From assembly GCF_963082655.1 (NCBI RefSeq), contig NC_081552.1, forward strand, positions 98,963,823-99,027,822: DNA of 64,000 nucleotides, read 5' to 3'. Below are positions 12,156 through 22,092 of this stretch, in pieces; within the stretch, counting starts at the first letter, position 1, and each line of letters begins with the position of its first letter. A program made the position numbers and the translations under genes. This DNA is from Stomoxys calcitrans (lineage: Eukaryota > Arthropoda > Insecta > Diptera > Muscidae). The notes under the pieces are model-generated. The model worked only from the letters and a program-made list of their open reading frames with translations, ran no database searches and was not told the origin of the DNA.

Positions 12156-13059
12156 GTGGAGACACAATATCAAACATGAATCAACTTAGGGGAGTGGCAT
12201 TGAAAACTATTAAGGATTTTGTAAGTAGCACGGAATTCCTAACTTAAAATGTTCTTTTTAAAGGTTACTTTATAGTTTGTAGAGCGCACAGCAAGCCGAT
12301 TACTGGCTTAGGTGTATGTCCATAGTGGCATGGGGCGGATCAATATCTGCACCCTCTTTTCAACCTAACCTAATCTAAGGGCTCAAGAATTCAAATCGGG
12401 AGATCGTTTTAAGTGGGAGCTATATCAGATTATAGACCGATTTGGACCGTACTTAGCACAGTTGTTGAAAATCATAACGGAACACCAAACTCAAAATTTG
12501 TCATAACAAAACCCTACAGGCAATATTTCAGCCAATATATCAGGTTATAGACGGACTTGGCATAATTGTTGGAAGTCACAACAGAACACTTTGTGCAAAA
12601 ATTTCAACCAAATCGGACAAAAATTGCGGTTTTCAAGGGTTCAAGAAGTCAATTCGGGAGACCCGTTAATATGGGAGCTATATCTGAATCTAAACCGATA
12701 TCTAAATCTAAACCCATTTGCAATCCCCAACGACCTATATCAATACTATGCATCCGTGGAAAATTTCAAGCGGCTAGCATTACGCGCTCGACCTCTATCG
12801 TGATTTCGACAGACGGACGGACGGACGGACGGACATGAGTAGATCGATTCAGAGCGTTAATACTATCAAGAATATAAATACTCTATGGGGTATTAGACGA
12901 ATATTTCGAGATGTTACGAACGGAATGACTAGATTAGTATACCCCCATCCTATAGTGGGTATAAAAAATCATCAGACAATATTTTTAAAGGCAATATTTC
13001 AAAGTAAAAAATTTACTGATATTTTCCCCAAAATGCCGATCAAATTTTCCTAAAAGAAA

Positions 13060-13750
13060 ACAAGTAAAAGCGAGCTAAGTTCGGCCGGGCCGAATCTTGG
13101 GAACCCACCACCATGGATTTTGCTAAAAATGTATTCAAAATAAATTTTAGTTGAAGGGCAAAATTATATTCTACATATCAAACTTCTGTCAAACCAGCAA
13201 AATGTAAAGCTCTGGGAACCGAACAAGAATGATCGAGAGACCGGTTTACACAGGACAGATGTCAGGTTCTTGACCGATTTGGATCGTGGTAAACACATTT
13301 ATTGGAAGTAACATAACAAACACTGTGTTTCAAATTTCAGCCAAGTCGGACAAAAATTGCGGCTTCCAGGCGCTCAAGAAGTCTAATCGGGAGGTTGGTT
13401 TATATGGGAGCTATACCAGGTTCTCGACCGATTTGGACCGTACTTGGGACACTTACTGGAAGTTGTAACAGAACAGTTTGTGCTCAAGAAGTCTAATCGG
13501 GAGATCGGTATATGTGGGAGCAATATCCAATGCAATGCCTGACGAACTACATCAATATTAAGTATCTGTGGAAAATTTCAAGCGGCTAGCTTTACGCATT
13601 CGAACGCCATCGTGATTTCGACAGACGGACGGACGGACATGGCTAGATCGGCTCAGAATGTCGAGAAGATCAAGAATATATATACTTTATGGGGTCCTGG
13701 ATCAATATTTCGAGGTGTTACAAACAGAATGACTAGGTTAGTATACTCCC
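13060..13750 (+). repeat. Family B DINE element lacking its last ~20 bp
   Basis: It starts acaagtaaaagcgagctaagttcgg with an intact hairpin and gggaacCCACCACCATGG. The microsatellite (acagacggacggacgg) is at about 13620, with the core after it. It ends abruptly in 'agtatactccca', where an inverted B segment begins. Confidence 0.78.
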
Positions 13751-14285
13751 AATTTTGCATGTTGTGTTCTGTTATGACCTTCAATACACAGCATTGAACC
13801 TCCCATATAAACCGATCTCTAGATTTGACTTCTTCAGCCCCTGGAAGCCACAAATTTCGCCCAAGTGGGATAATTTTGCACATAGTGTTTTCTAATGACT
13901 TCTAACAACTGTGTTAAGTACAGTCTAAATCGGTCTTTACCCTGATATAGCTCCCATATAATCCGATCTCCCGATTTGACTTCTTGAGCCCTTAAATCTG
14001 TAATTTTTGTCCAATTTAGCTACAATTTGGCACATAGTGTATGACTTCCAAAAACTGCGCCAACTGTGATATAACCTGATATAGCTCCCATATAAACCGA
14101 TCACCCAGTTTGACTTCTTAAACCCTTACTAGCCGCAATTTTTGTCCTATTTGGCTGAAATTTTGACTGCGGTGTTCTGTGACGACTTTCAACAACTATG
14201 CCATGTACGGTCCAAATTAGTCTATAACCTGATATAGCATATAAACTCAAGAAGTCAAATCGGGAGATCGGTTTATATGGGGGCT
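13751..14285 (-). repeat. Inverted family B monomers with a short re-inverted tail
   Basis: From 13751 to about 14231 the monomers run on the minus strand ('cccatataaaccgatctcccgatttgacttc'). From 14232 a plus-strand piece 'ctcaagaagtcaaatcgggagatcgg' follows. No termini are present. Confidence 0.7.
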
Positions 14286-14567
14286 TACCATTTGAAAACA
14301 CCAGAAAATGTTTCTCCCAAATTTTCAGTATACTTTCTGCTGTTACAGCAAACATTTTTGCTGGTTTTACAAACAAATTTCTTTTAGTGTACAGTATCAG
14401 GTTAGATGAGTTGCAGTCTGGAATCATTCTCAAACAACTTGCGAATGTTCACATCAGCTAATTCAGACATGTCTGCTAATAAATAATAAACCAAAGTGTT
14501 ACTTTTCTGCTTTCAAATATCGGTTACTTCTTCCTCGTCACCCCTACATCTCTACGGACTGTAAATG
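14286..14567. other. Unassigned sequence
   Basis: No gene was recognised. It lies between inverted family B monomers and a LINE fragment. Confidence 0.35.
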
Positions 14568-15078
14568 GCCATAAGGGCAATAACAACAAGGAAGGTATGG
14601 TCACGAACAGTCTTCCAGTGTAAGAAGGAGATAAACGCCTTCTCTGAGGATGGCACAGTCAGCATCGTTTGGGTACCGGGTCATACCGGAGTAAGAGGGA
14701 ACTAAAGAGCAGACGATTTGGCAGTAAATGTCAGAGGAGTGCCGTCAATAAACTTGATTAACCCGAAGCCTTCGGGTCGACGTAGTCCGAGTTAAGGGCA
14801 TGGGCTACGAATGCGCTTGTAACACTGTGGAACAGCTTAGCGGTCGGTTGGACGGCGAAAATCCTATCGGGAAATCCGGGTTGTGAAAAGACCAGGCTAT
14901 TACTAAAAGGAAGTAGAAAGGAGGTCAGTTTAGCTTTCAGAACCATAACGGGCACGTAGGACTACGAGCTCACTTATGCAAAATCGGAGCAGCTAGTGAT
15001 AGCATGTGTAGGGTATGTGGGGAAGATGACGAGACGTTGGAGCTTTTCCTATATCATTGCTCGGCTTTCACCTAACCT
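14568..15078 (+). pseudogene. RNase H LINE, copy 2, C-terminal fragment
   Basis: It is homologous to copy 1 from 'ccataagggcaataacaac' onward. Frame pieces include IVWVPGHTGVRGN, a stop where copy 1 has ERAD, NPKPSGRRSPS-type shifted text, and the Cys-rich end MCRVCGEDDETLELF near 15003-15050. The 5' boundary coincides with the middle of RNase H, so it is a short truncated insertion or a deletion remnant. Confidence 0.78.
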
Positions 15079-15600
15079 ATAGCTTTTGCAGAAATCGTTG
15101 CTTGCAACCTTAAGTCTAATAGCGTGTGAGCTATCAGGGCGGATATGAGGATGATGTAGAGGTAAACCTTTGAATGTTTAAATTAAGCCATATAACCTTC
15201 GAACGTTCCCAGCCCCCAATAGGTGACCATATGTCACCAGTTGCCCTTTGGGGCTTATATCTAAGAAACAGCTTACATGTCATTAGAGGCATACCCACAG
15301 ATTGTTGTTTCCCTGGAATATCTAATATCGTACCTCGTAAGCCCATCCGCTCTGTAAACTTTTCTGATGTTAACGACGAAACTCTGGGTACCGATTAATC
15401 GATTTGCTTGCCTAGGCATCTTGGCCGCCCAACTCTTATCTGGTTTTGACAAAAATTTGGCATATTGCATTCCGTTATGACACTTATGTACTATTTATCC
15501 AAATATGGTCTAAATTTGACTTATTAAGCATTTACAGGGCGTAGAATAGACAAACGCGGTCCATAACATAGGGTAATTAGGATTTTGACCCGAACGTGTA
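15079..15600. other. Unassigned sequence
   Basis: Short open frames occur on both strands (for example 15134-15346, minus) with no recognisable domain. Confidence 0.35.
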
Positions 15601-16010
15601 TGTTCTATTATTAAATGTCACAGTATTCGGTCTAAGATTGGTCCCCCACTCCCAGATAACATTCATTTGAGTAATATACATGTGCGTTTGGTTGGTGCGG
15701 CGGCCTTTGGGACATTTGGTTCAAAATATTAATATCAGATTCGTACTTTACTCTCGACGACCATTATTTAGAACCCTTCGAGCTACATGCCCAGTTTTTG
15801 GTTCTTAATAATAATACCAGATTGATATACTACTTCCAAAGACCATTCGTTTCATTTAATGTAGACCCATCCTTTACGGAGGTTTTTAGTTGTTGGGCGG
15901 CCTCCCACATACCTTGGAACAAATTTTATATGATATTCGCGCTATAAACCCAATCATCTTCCATTTGATACCCATGTATCCAAATGGGCTGTAAGGACCA
16001 TTTTGGGTTA
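15600..16010 (+). repeat. Degenerate family D monomers
   Basis: Words such as 'gataacattcatttgagtaat', 'cggcggcc', 'atatcagattcgtactttactc' and 'catcttccatttgatacccat' follow family D spacing but have no family D ends. Confidence 0.5.
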
Positions 16011-16149
16011 TTGAAAAGAAGAGTAAAACTTATTTCTCCAAAAGCTCAATATTCAGATTGAGCAAACAGGTTGTTCGTATTAATGTACGGTCAGTGTCCA
16101 AGATACTTTTCCAATCAGCAATTACAATTTTAGAAAATAGTTCAGCAGA

Positions 16150-17130
16150 AAGTCACAAAAAAAGTTAACCTCCAACCAAAAATAAATTACTCTGATTGGA
16201 AGACTGATAAATCTTGGACAAAAACCAACTTTAAAAAGGTGGCAGCTTTGCTAATCACCTATATGATGTTTTTTCTCCAAATAGTTCAGATGAAATCAAA
16301 CTCATCAGTTAGACTTGCCAATCAAAAAGTTTTCCAAATCGGAAGTCCTTTATTCTATAAAAGGTCTTAAACTAGGTAAGACCCTAGGGTATGACCTTAT
16401 TACGACTTAAATACTAAAATAACTTCTTAAAGAAGCAATTGACTGCATAACGTTCATTTACATGGCTTATTTAGCAAGCAAGTTCATACCACCGCAATGG
16501 AAAGTGGCTCAAATTACAACGATCCAAACTCCAGCCAAAATCATGTCGAACCGATTATGTTGTAGAAACACTTTTTCTCAAAATATTATTGTCTCTGGTT
16601 GAGAAACGGACCCAAAGACCAAACCATTAATTCGGCTTCATATTCAAAACAGATTCTTCTATGTTCAAGAATCAGACGAAATGAGTGAAATAAATAGTAT
16701 AAGAGCAGGTGTCTCCCAGGCTACTGTGATGGCCTATGTGCTGTATCTCTTATTCACATCCGACCTTCCTAAATCCAAGACTTCTGTGCTTGGAACATTT
16801 GGTGACGACAGAGCTGTGATGGCCGTGAAAAAATCCTCTTTAGGCAAGTAGTGACTTGCAAAGTTTTGAAACATTGGCGCGTAAAATTAAATAAGATGAA
16901 ATCTGCCCAATGTCCCACTTACTCTAAACCAAGGAATCGGTCCACAAGTACAAAAGAATCAAATTGATCTTCCAAGTAGTGCCTTGCAAACTTTTTTAAA
17001 CAATCTATGCATCTGGTTGAAACATTGGATCGTAAAATTAAATGAGACGAAATCTGCCCATGTCAAATTTACTCTAAACCAAGGAATCGGTCCATAAGTA
17101 TAAAAGAACCAAACTGATCTTTTGTAAACC
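16150..17130 (+). pseudogene. Jockey-type LINE reverse transcriptase relic
   Basis: Translation fragments match the Jockey RT: KSWTKTNFKKVAALL, LGYDLITT, IPPQWKVAQITTI, RFFYVQ...DEMSEINSIRAG, YLLFTSDLPKSKTSVLGTF, GDDRAVMAVKKSSL and HWRVKLN.MKSA. The catalytic FADD box is FGDD at 16798-16809. The segment 16855-16960 is partly repeated at 16975-17110 ('agtgacttgcaaa...accaaggaatcggtcc'), a local duplication of about 130 bp. Many stops and frame breaks are present. Confidence 0.75.
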
Positions 17131-17281
17131 ATCTTTCGTCAAAATCCGGTGCAACATTCATACCTTAAGCGCCATAGCAGATATATCACTATATGTTCCG
17201 ATTTGAGCCAAATACTAATAAGTACAAGTCATTGTTCAATTGTATATAACAAAATATTGGTCTTTTTAGTAGTTATATCTA

Positions 17282-18646
17282 ACAAGTAAAAGCGTGCTAA
17301 GTTCGGCCGGGCCGAGTCTTATATACCCTCCACCATGTATAACATTTGTAGAGTTCTTTTTCCGGCATCTCTTCTTGGGCAAAAAAAAGGATATAAGAAA
17401 AGATTTGCTCTGCTATTAGAGCGATATCAAGATATGGTCCGGTTTGGACCACAATTAAATTATATGTTGGAGACCCGCGTAAAATGTCAGCCAATTCGAA
17501 TAAGAATTGCGCCCTTTGTGGGCTCAAGAAGTAAAATAGAGAGATCGATTTATATGGGAGCTGTATCGGCCTATAGACCCATTTAGACCATAATAAACAC
17601 GTATGTTAATGGTCATGAGAGAATTCGTCGTACAAAATTTCATGCAAATCGGATAATAATTGCGACCTCTAGATGCTCAAGAAGTCAAGATCCCAGATCG
17701 GTTTATATGGCAGCTATATCAGGTTATGAACCGACTTGTACTTTATTTGACATAGTTGTTGAAAGTAACAATAAAAAACGTCTTGCGAAATTTCAGCCAA
17801 ATCGGATAGAAATTGAGCCCTCTAGAAGCTCAAGAAGTCAAGTCCCCAGATCTGTTTATATGACAGCTATATCAGGTTGTGAACCGATTTGAACCATATT
17901 TGGCACAGTTGTTGGATATCACAACAAAATACTACGTGCAAAAACTCATTCAAATTGGATAAGAATTGCGCCCTCTAGAGGCTTAAGAAGTCAAGACCCA
18001 AGATCGGTTTATATGGCAGCTATATCAGGTTATGAACCGATTTAAACCATACTTGGCACAGTTGTTGGATATCATAGCAAAACACGTCGTGCAAAATTTC
18101 ATTCTGATCGGATAAGAATTGCGCACTCTACAGGCTCGAGAAGTCAAGACCCAAGATCGGTTTATATGGCAGCTATATCAGGTTATGAACCGATTTGAAC
18201 CATACTTGGCACAGTTGTTGGATATAATAACAAAACACGTCGTGCAAAATTTCATTCCAATCGGATAAGAATTGCGCACGCTAGAGGCTCAAGAATTCAA
18301 GACACCAGATCGGTTTATATGGCAACTATATCAAAACATGGACCGATATGGCCCATTTACAATACCAATCTACCTACACTAATAAGAAGTATTTGTGCAA
18401 AATTTCAAGCGGCTAGCTTTACTCCTTCGGAAGTTAGCGTGCTTTCGACAGACAGACGGACGAACGGACGGACGGACGGACGTACGAACGGACGGACGGA
18501 CAGACGGACGGACATGGCTAGATAGACATAAAATTTCACGACGATCAAGAATATATATATTTTATGGGGTCTCAGACGAATATTTCGAGTAGTTACAATC
18601 AGAATGACGAAATTAGTATACCCCCCATCTTACGGTGGAGGGTATA
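17282..18646 (+). repeat. Family A DINE element, complete
   Basis: The left end is acaagtaaaagcgtgctaagttcgg with a perfect TTCGGCC-G-GGCCGAg hairpin and TATACCCTCCACCATG. The internal ~153-bp monomers have unit starts near 18001, 18153 and 18307. A long (ggac)n block lies at about 18450-18512, then the core and cttacGGTGGAGGGTATA. Confidence 0.88.
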
Positions 18647-19673
18647 AAAATTAACCGATCGGAACTATATACGACACGGATATCGAAAAGTATTACATAA
18701 GTCAGTATGTCAAATTTCAGTAAAGTCGGATTAAAAATGCGCCTTTTATGGGGCCAAGACTTTAAATCGAGAGATCGGTCTATATGGCAGCTATATGCAA
18801 ATCTTGATCGATTTAGACCAAATTGCAGAAATATGAGGAGGGGCTTAACCTTACTCTTTGTCCCAAATTTCGGCAACATCGGACAATAAATGCGCTTTTT
18901 ATTGTCCACAAAACCTAAAACCGAGAGATCGGTTTATACGGCAGCTATATCCAAATCTGGACCGATCTGTGCGATAATGCAGAACTATGTCAAAGGGCTT
19001 AATTTAACTGACTGTCCCTAATTTCAATAAATGCACAATAAATGCGCCTTTTATGGGCCTAAGACCCTAAAACGGATGATCGGTCTATATGGCAGCTATA
19101 TCCAAATTTGGCCCGATCTGAGCCAAATTGATGGAGGATGTCGAAGGGCCTAAGAAAACTCACTGTCCCAAATTTCAGCAAAATCGGATACTAAATGTGG
19201 CCTAAATCGGAGGATCAGTCTATATGACAGCTATATTAAAATCTGTACCGATCTGAGCCAAATTAACGAAGGATGTCGAAGGGCCTAACATAACCCACTG
19301 TCCCAAATTTCAGCAAAATCGGATAATAAATCGGAAATTATTGACCTAAGACCCTAAATCGGCGGATCGGTTTATATGGGGGTTATATCAAGATATAGTC
19401 CGACTTAGCCCATCTTTGAACTTAACCAGCTTATGGACAAAAAAAAAAGATTCTGTGCAAAGTTTCACCTCAATATCTCTATTTGTTAAGACTGTAGCGT
19501 GATTTCAACAAACAGACGGACAGACGGACGGTCATGTCTAGATCGTCTTAGATTCTTACGCTGATCAAGAATATATATATATATATACTTTATAGGGTCG
19601 GAAATGGATATTTCGATGTGTTGCAAACGGAATGACAAAATGAATATACCCCCATCCTTCGGTGGTGGGTATA
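18647..19673 (+). repeat. Family C DINE element, left end missing
   Basis: Six or so family C monomers are followed by (cagacggacgg), the core with a (ta)n run at about 19570-19587, and ccttcGGTGGTGGGTATA at the right end. Confidence 0.82.
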
Positions 19674-19676
19674 ACA

Positions 19677-20526
19677 ACAAGTTAAAGCGTGCTAAGTTCG
19701 GCCGGGCCGAATCTTGGGAACCCACCGCCATGGAATCTGCTAAACATTTATACAAAATTATTCAATTGAAGGGCGTTATTTTATTCTACATACCAAACTG
19801 CTGGCAAACTGGCAAAAATTAAAGTTTCTAGGAAACCAACAAGGATGAACGAGAGACCGGTTTATATGTGAGCTATTTTAGGTTAAAGATTGATTTGTAC
19901 CGTGCTTAGCTCAGTTGTTGAAAGTCATAACAGAACACCGCATGCAAAATTTCAGCCAAATCAGACAAAAATTGCGACTTCCAGGGGCTCCAGGAATCAA
20001 ATCGACAGATCGGTTTATATGGAATCTATATTAGCTTATAGACCGATTCGGACAGTACAGTTATTGGAAGTCATTCCAGAAAACCATCTGCAAAGTTTAA
20101 GCCAAATCGGACAAAAATTGTGGCTTCCAGGGGCTCAAGAATTCAAATTAGGGGAACGGTTTATATGGAAACTATATCAGGTTATAGACCTTCTTATACC
20201 GTACTGAGCATAGTTGTTTGAAGTCATAACAGAACACTATCTGCAAAATTTTAGCCAAATCAGACAAAATCTGAACCAATATGACCCATTTGCAATCCCT
20301 ATTGACCTACATCAACTTTAAGTATCTGTGCAAAATTTCAAGCGGCTTTCTTTACGCGTTAGACCGGTATCATGATTTCGACAGACGGACGGACTTGGCT
20401 AGATCGACTTTGAATGTCGAGGCGATCAAGAATATAAATACTTTGTGGGTTCTTAGACAAATATTTCGAAGCGTTGCAATCATAATGACTATATTAGTAT
20501 ACCCCCATCTTATGGTGGTGCGTATA
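19677..20526 (+). repeat. Family B DINE element, complete
   Basis: The left end is acaagttaaagcgtgctaagttcgg with a perfect hairpin and gaaCCCACCGCCATGG. The right end is cttATGGTGGTGCGTATA. It abuts the preceding C element with only 'aca' between them. Confidence 0.85.
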
Positions 20527-20555
20527 ACAAGCGATTGCATGAAGAACTACACATA

Positions 20556-21630
20556 ACAAGTAAAAAGGCGTAAAGTTCGGCCATACCGAACTTTGGATAC
20601 CAACACCTCGGGTATATATGTAAACCACCTTTTGTCATAATCCGGTGAAAAATGCATAGTTTATGCCCCCATAGCAGCTGTATTGAAATTGTGTCCGATT
20701 TGGACCAAACTCGTTACCAACATTGAGTGGTCTAATAAGTACAAGTCATTGTTCAATTGTTCAATAACAAAATATTGGTCTTTTTGGTCGCCATATCCAA
20801 ATATAGAGCGATCTGAATATATACGACACGGATGTGGAAAGGTCTAACATAAATCACTGCCACCGTAGCGCATAGGTTAGCGTGTCCGCCTATGATGCTG
20901 AACGCCTGGGTTCGAATCCTGGCGAGACCATCAGAAAAAATTTTCAGAGGTCGTTTTCCCCTCCTAATGCTGGCAACATTTGTGAGGTTCGCCGTTCGTA
21001 CTCGGCTATAAAAAGGACGCCCCTTATTGAGCTTAAACTTAATTCGGACTGCACTCATTGATATGTGAGAAGTTTACCCCTGTTCCCTGTTCATGGGCAA
21101 AATTTATATTTTGTTGTAAAGTTTAAGTAAAATCGGATTAAGAATGTGCCTTTTATCGGGCCAATACTTTAAATCGAGATATCGGTCTATATGGCAGCTA
21201 TATCCAAATCTGAACCGGGCCGAATTTCGAAATCGGACAATTAATGCGCCTTTTATGTGTCCAAAACCTTTAATCGAGAGATCGGTATATATGGCAACTA
21301 CATCTAAATCTGGGCCAACTAGATGAAGAATGTTGAAGGGCCTAACACAACTCTCTGTCCCAAATTTCGGCGAAATCAGACAATAAATGCTCCTTTATGG
21401 ACCCAACACCTTAAACCGAGGGATCGGTCTATATGGCAGCAATATCCAAATCTGGACCGATCTAGGCCATATTGCAGAAAGATGTCGAGGATCTTAACTT
21501 AACTTAACTCACTGTCCCAAATTTCGGCGGCTTCAGACAATAAGTGCGCCTTTTATGGGCCTAAAATCTTAAATCGAGAGTTCGGTCTGTATGGAAGCAA
21601 TATCCAAATCTGGACCGATCCTCTAAAAAA
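20556..21630 (+). repeat. Family C DINE element containing a SINE
   Basis: The left end is acaagtaaaaaggcgtaaagttcgg with taccaACACCTCGG. Family C monomers are interrupted at 20859-21112 by a tRNA-derived SINE and then resume. The right terminus is lost near 21630. Confidence 0.8.
20859..21112 (+). mobile_element. tRNA-derived SINE
   Basis: The head resembles a tRNA gene, with the pol III A box tagcgcataggtta at 20866-20879 and a perfect B box gggttcgaatcctgg at 20908-20922. A tRNA-unrelated body follows ('cctcctaatgctggcaacatttgtgaggt', 'ctcggctataaaaaggacgccccttattgagcttaaac'), ending near 'gggcaaaatttatatttt'. It is not a tRNA gene, since no acceptor stem closes. It interrupts a family C monomer, which gives its approximate limits. 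Confidence 0.85.
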
Positions 21631-21903
21631 AACCTCAGCATCATTAAGCAGATATCGCCGGAAAGTTAAAAAAAGTGAAAAATAGGTTTTTAAAAATGGT
21701 TTCATTGTATTGTTGTTGTAGTAGTATTTTACAATTTTCTTCAGACTACAATGACTCACTGGCTTTAAACCATAAAACTGGTCAAGACTGTTTGTTGACA
21801 AGAATTAAAGAACTACTTAATACGTATGCATGTATGGTACGTCTATTCGCTCTCTGTCACGAATGTAAGACATTCATTTTCTACATTTCCTTGCCATGGA
21901 GAT
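21631..21903. other. Unassigned sequence downstream of the acid phosphatase stop
   Basis: This is the likely 3' flank or UTR side of the minus-strand gene. It contains a short (ttg)n-like run near 21708. No other feature was seen. Confidence 0.4.
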
Positions 21904-22092
21904 TTATTGATCAATTAATCTGGGTGGGGGCTCCACAAATTCTTCATTTTTCGGCGTACAACGTTCCTCATATGATTCATTGGGTAGCACATCAGCGCTC
22001 AATTTTATAAGCCTATCCAGAGGGCATTTCCGATGACAATGGGGAACTCTCAATTGATGCAGGCAGCCCTTTTCATCGTTTCGCAAAAATAT
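21904..22092 (-). CDS. Acid phosphatase terminal exon and stop
   Basis: This exon has 62 codons plus TAA. It begins IFLRNDEKGCLHQLRVPHC and continues HRKCPLDRLIKLSADVLP, matching the family's conserved C-terminal 'pgC...CPL..f..l...vip' region with cysteines that form disulfides in known members. The acceptor is TTGCCTTAG|ATA. The 62-bp intron 22093-22154 precedes it. The protein ends PPPRLIDQ. No AATAAA signal was examined in detail downstream. Confidence 0.86.
   Translation of the reverse strand: MFLRNDEKGCLHQLRVPHCHRKCPLDRLIKLSADVLPNESYEERCTPKNEEFVEPPPRLIDQ

Larger units (their letters stand above)
8844..12375 (+). mobile_element. RNase H-bearing LINE, copy 1, 5'-truncated, with 8-bp target duplication
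   Basis: It is flanked by TAAGGGCT at 8836-8843 and 12376-12383; the family B monomer reads through if one copy is removed. The order is endonuclease remnants, reverse transcriptase, then RNase H, and it ends with a 3' UTR of about 130 bp and a tail 'cctaacctaatc'. Endonuclease, palm and RNase H similarity place it in the I/LOA/R1-like part of the LINE tree; the exact clade is not decided here. Several frameshifts and lost active-site residues show that it is dead. Copy 3 near the right edge shares the 3' UTR. Confidence 0.85.
8471..12968 (+). repeat. Family B DINE element split by a LINE
   Basis: Monomers of family B run 8471-8843, stop inside a unit, and resume at 12376 in the same unit. 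The right end at about 12815-12968 has (acgg)n, the core 'aagaatataaatactctatggggt' and 'cccccatcctatagtgggtata'. The left terminus is missing. Confidence 0.78.

Noticed and set aside
17282..18646. CRISPR-like or satellite array
   Set aside because: Units are contiguous ~153-bp tandem monomers without unique spacers, bounded by DINE termini and scattered in the window. The genome is eukaryotic.
20859..20935. Functional tRNA gene
   Set aside because: The A and B boxes are present, but there is no closing acceptor stem and a long SINE body follows. It interrupts a DINE monomer.
21675..22010. 111-codon plus-strand frame
   Set aside because: It overlaps the terminal acid phosphatase exon on the opposite strand and has no domain.
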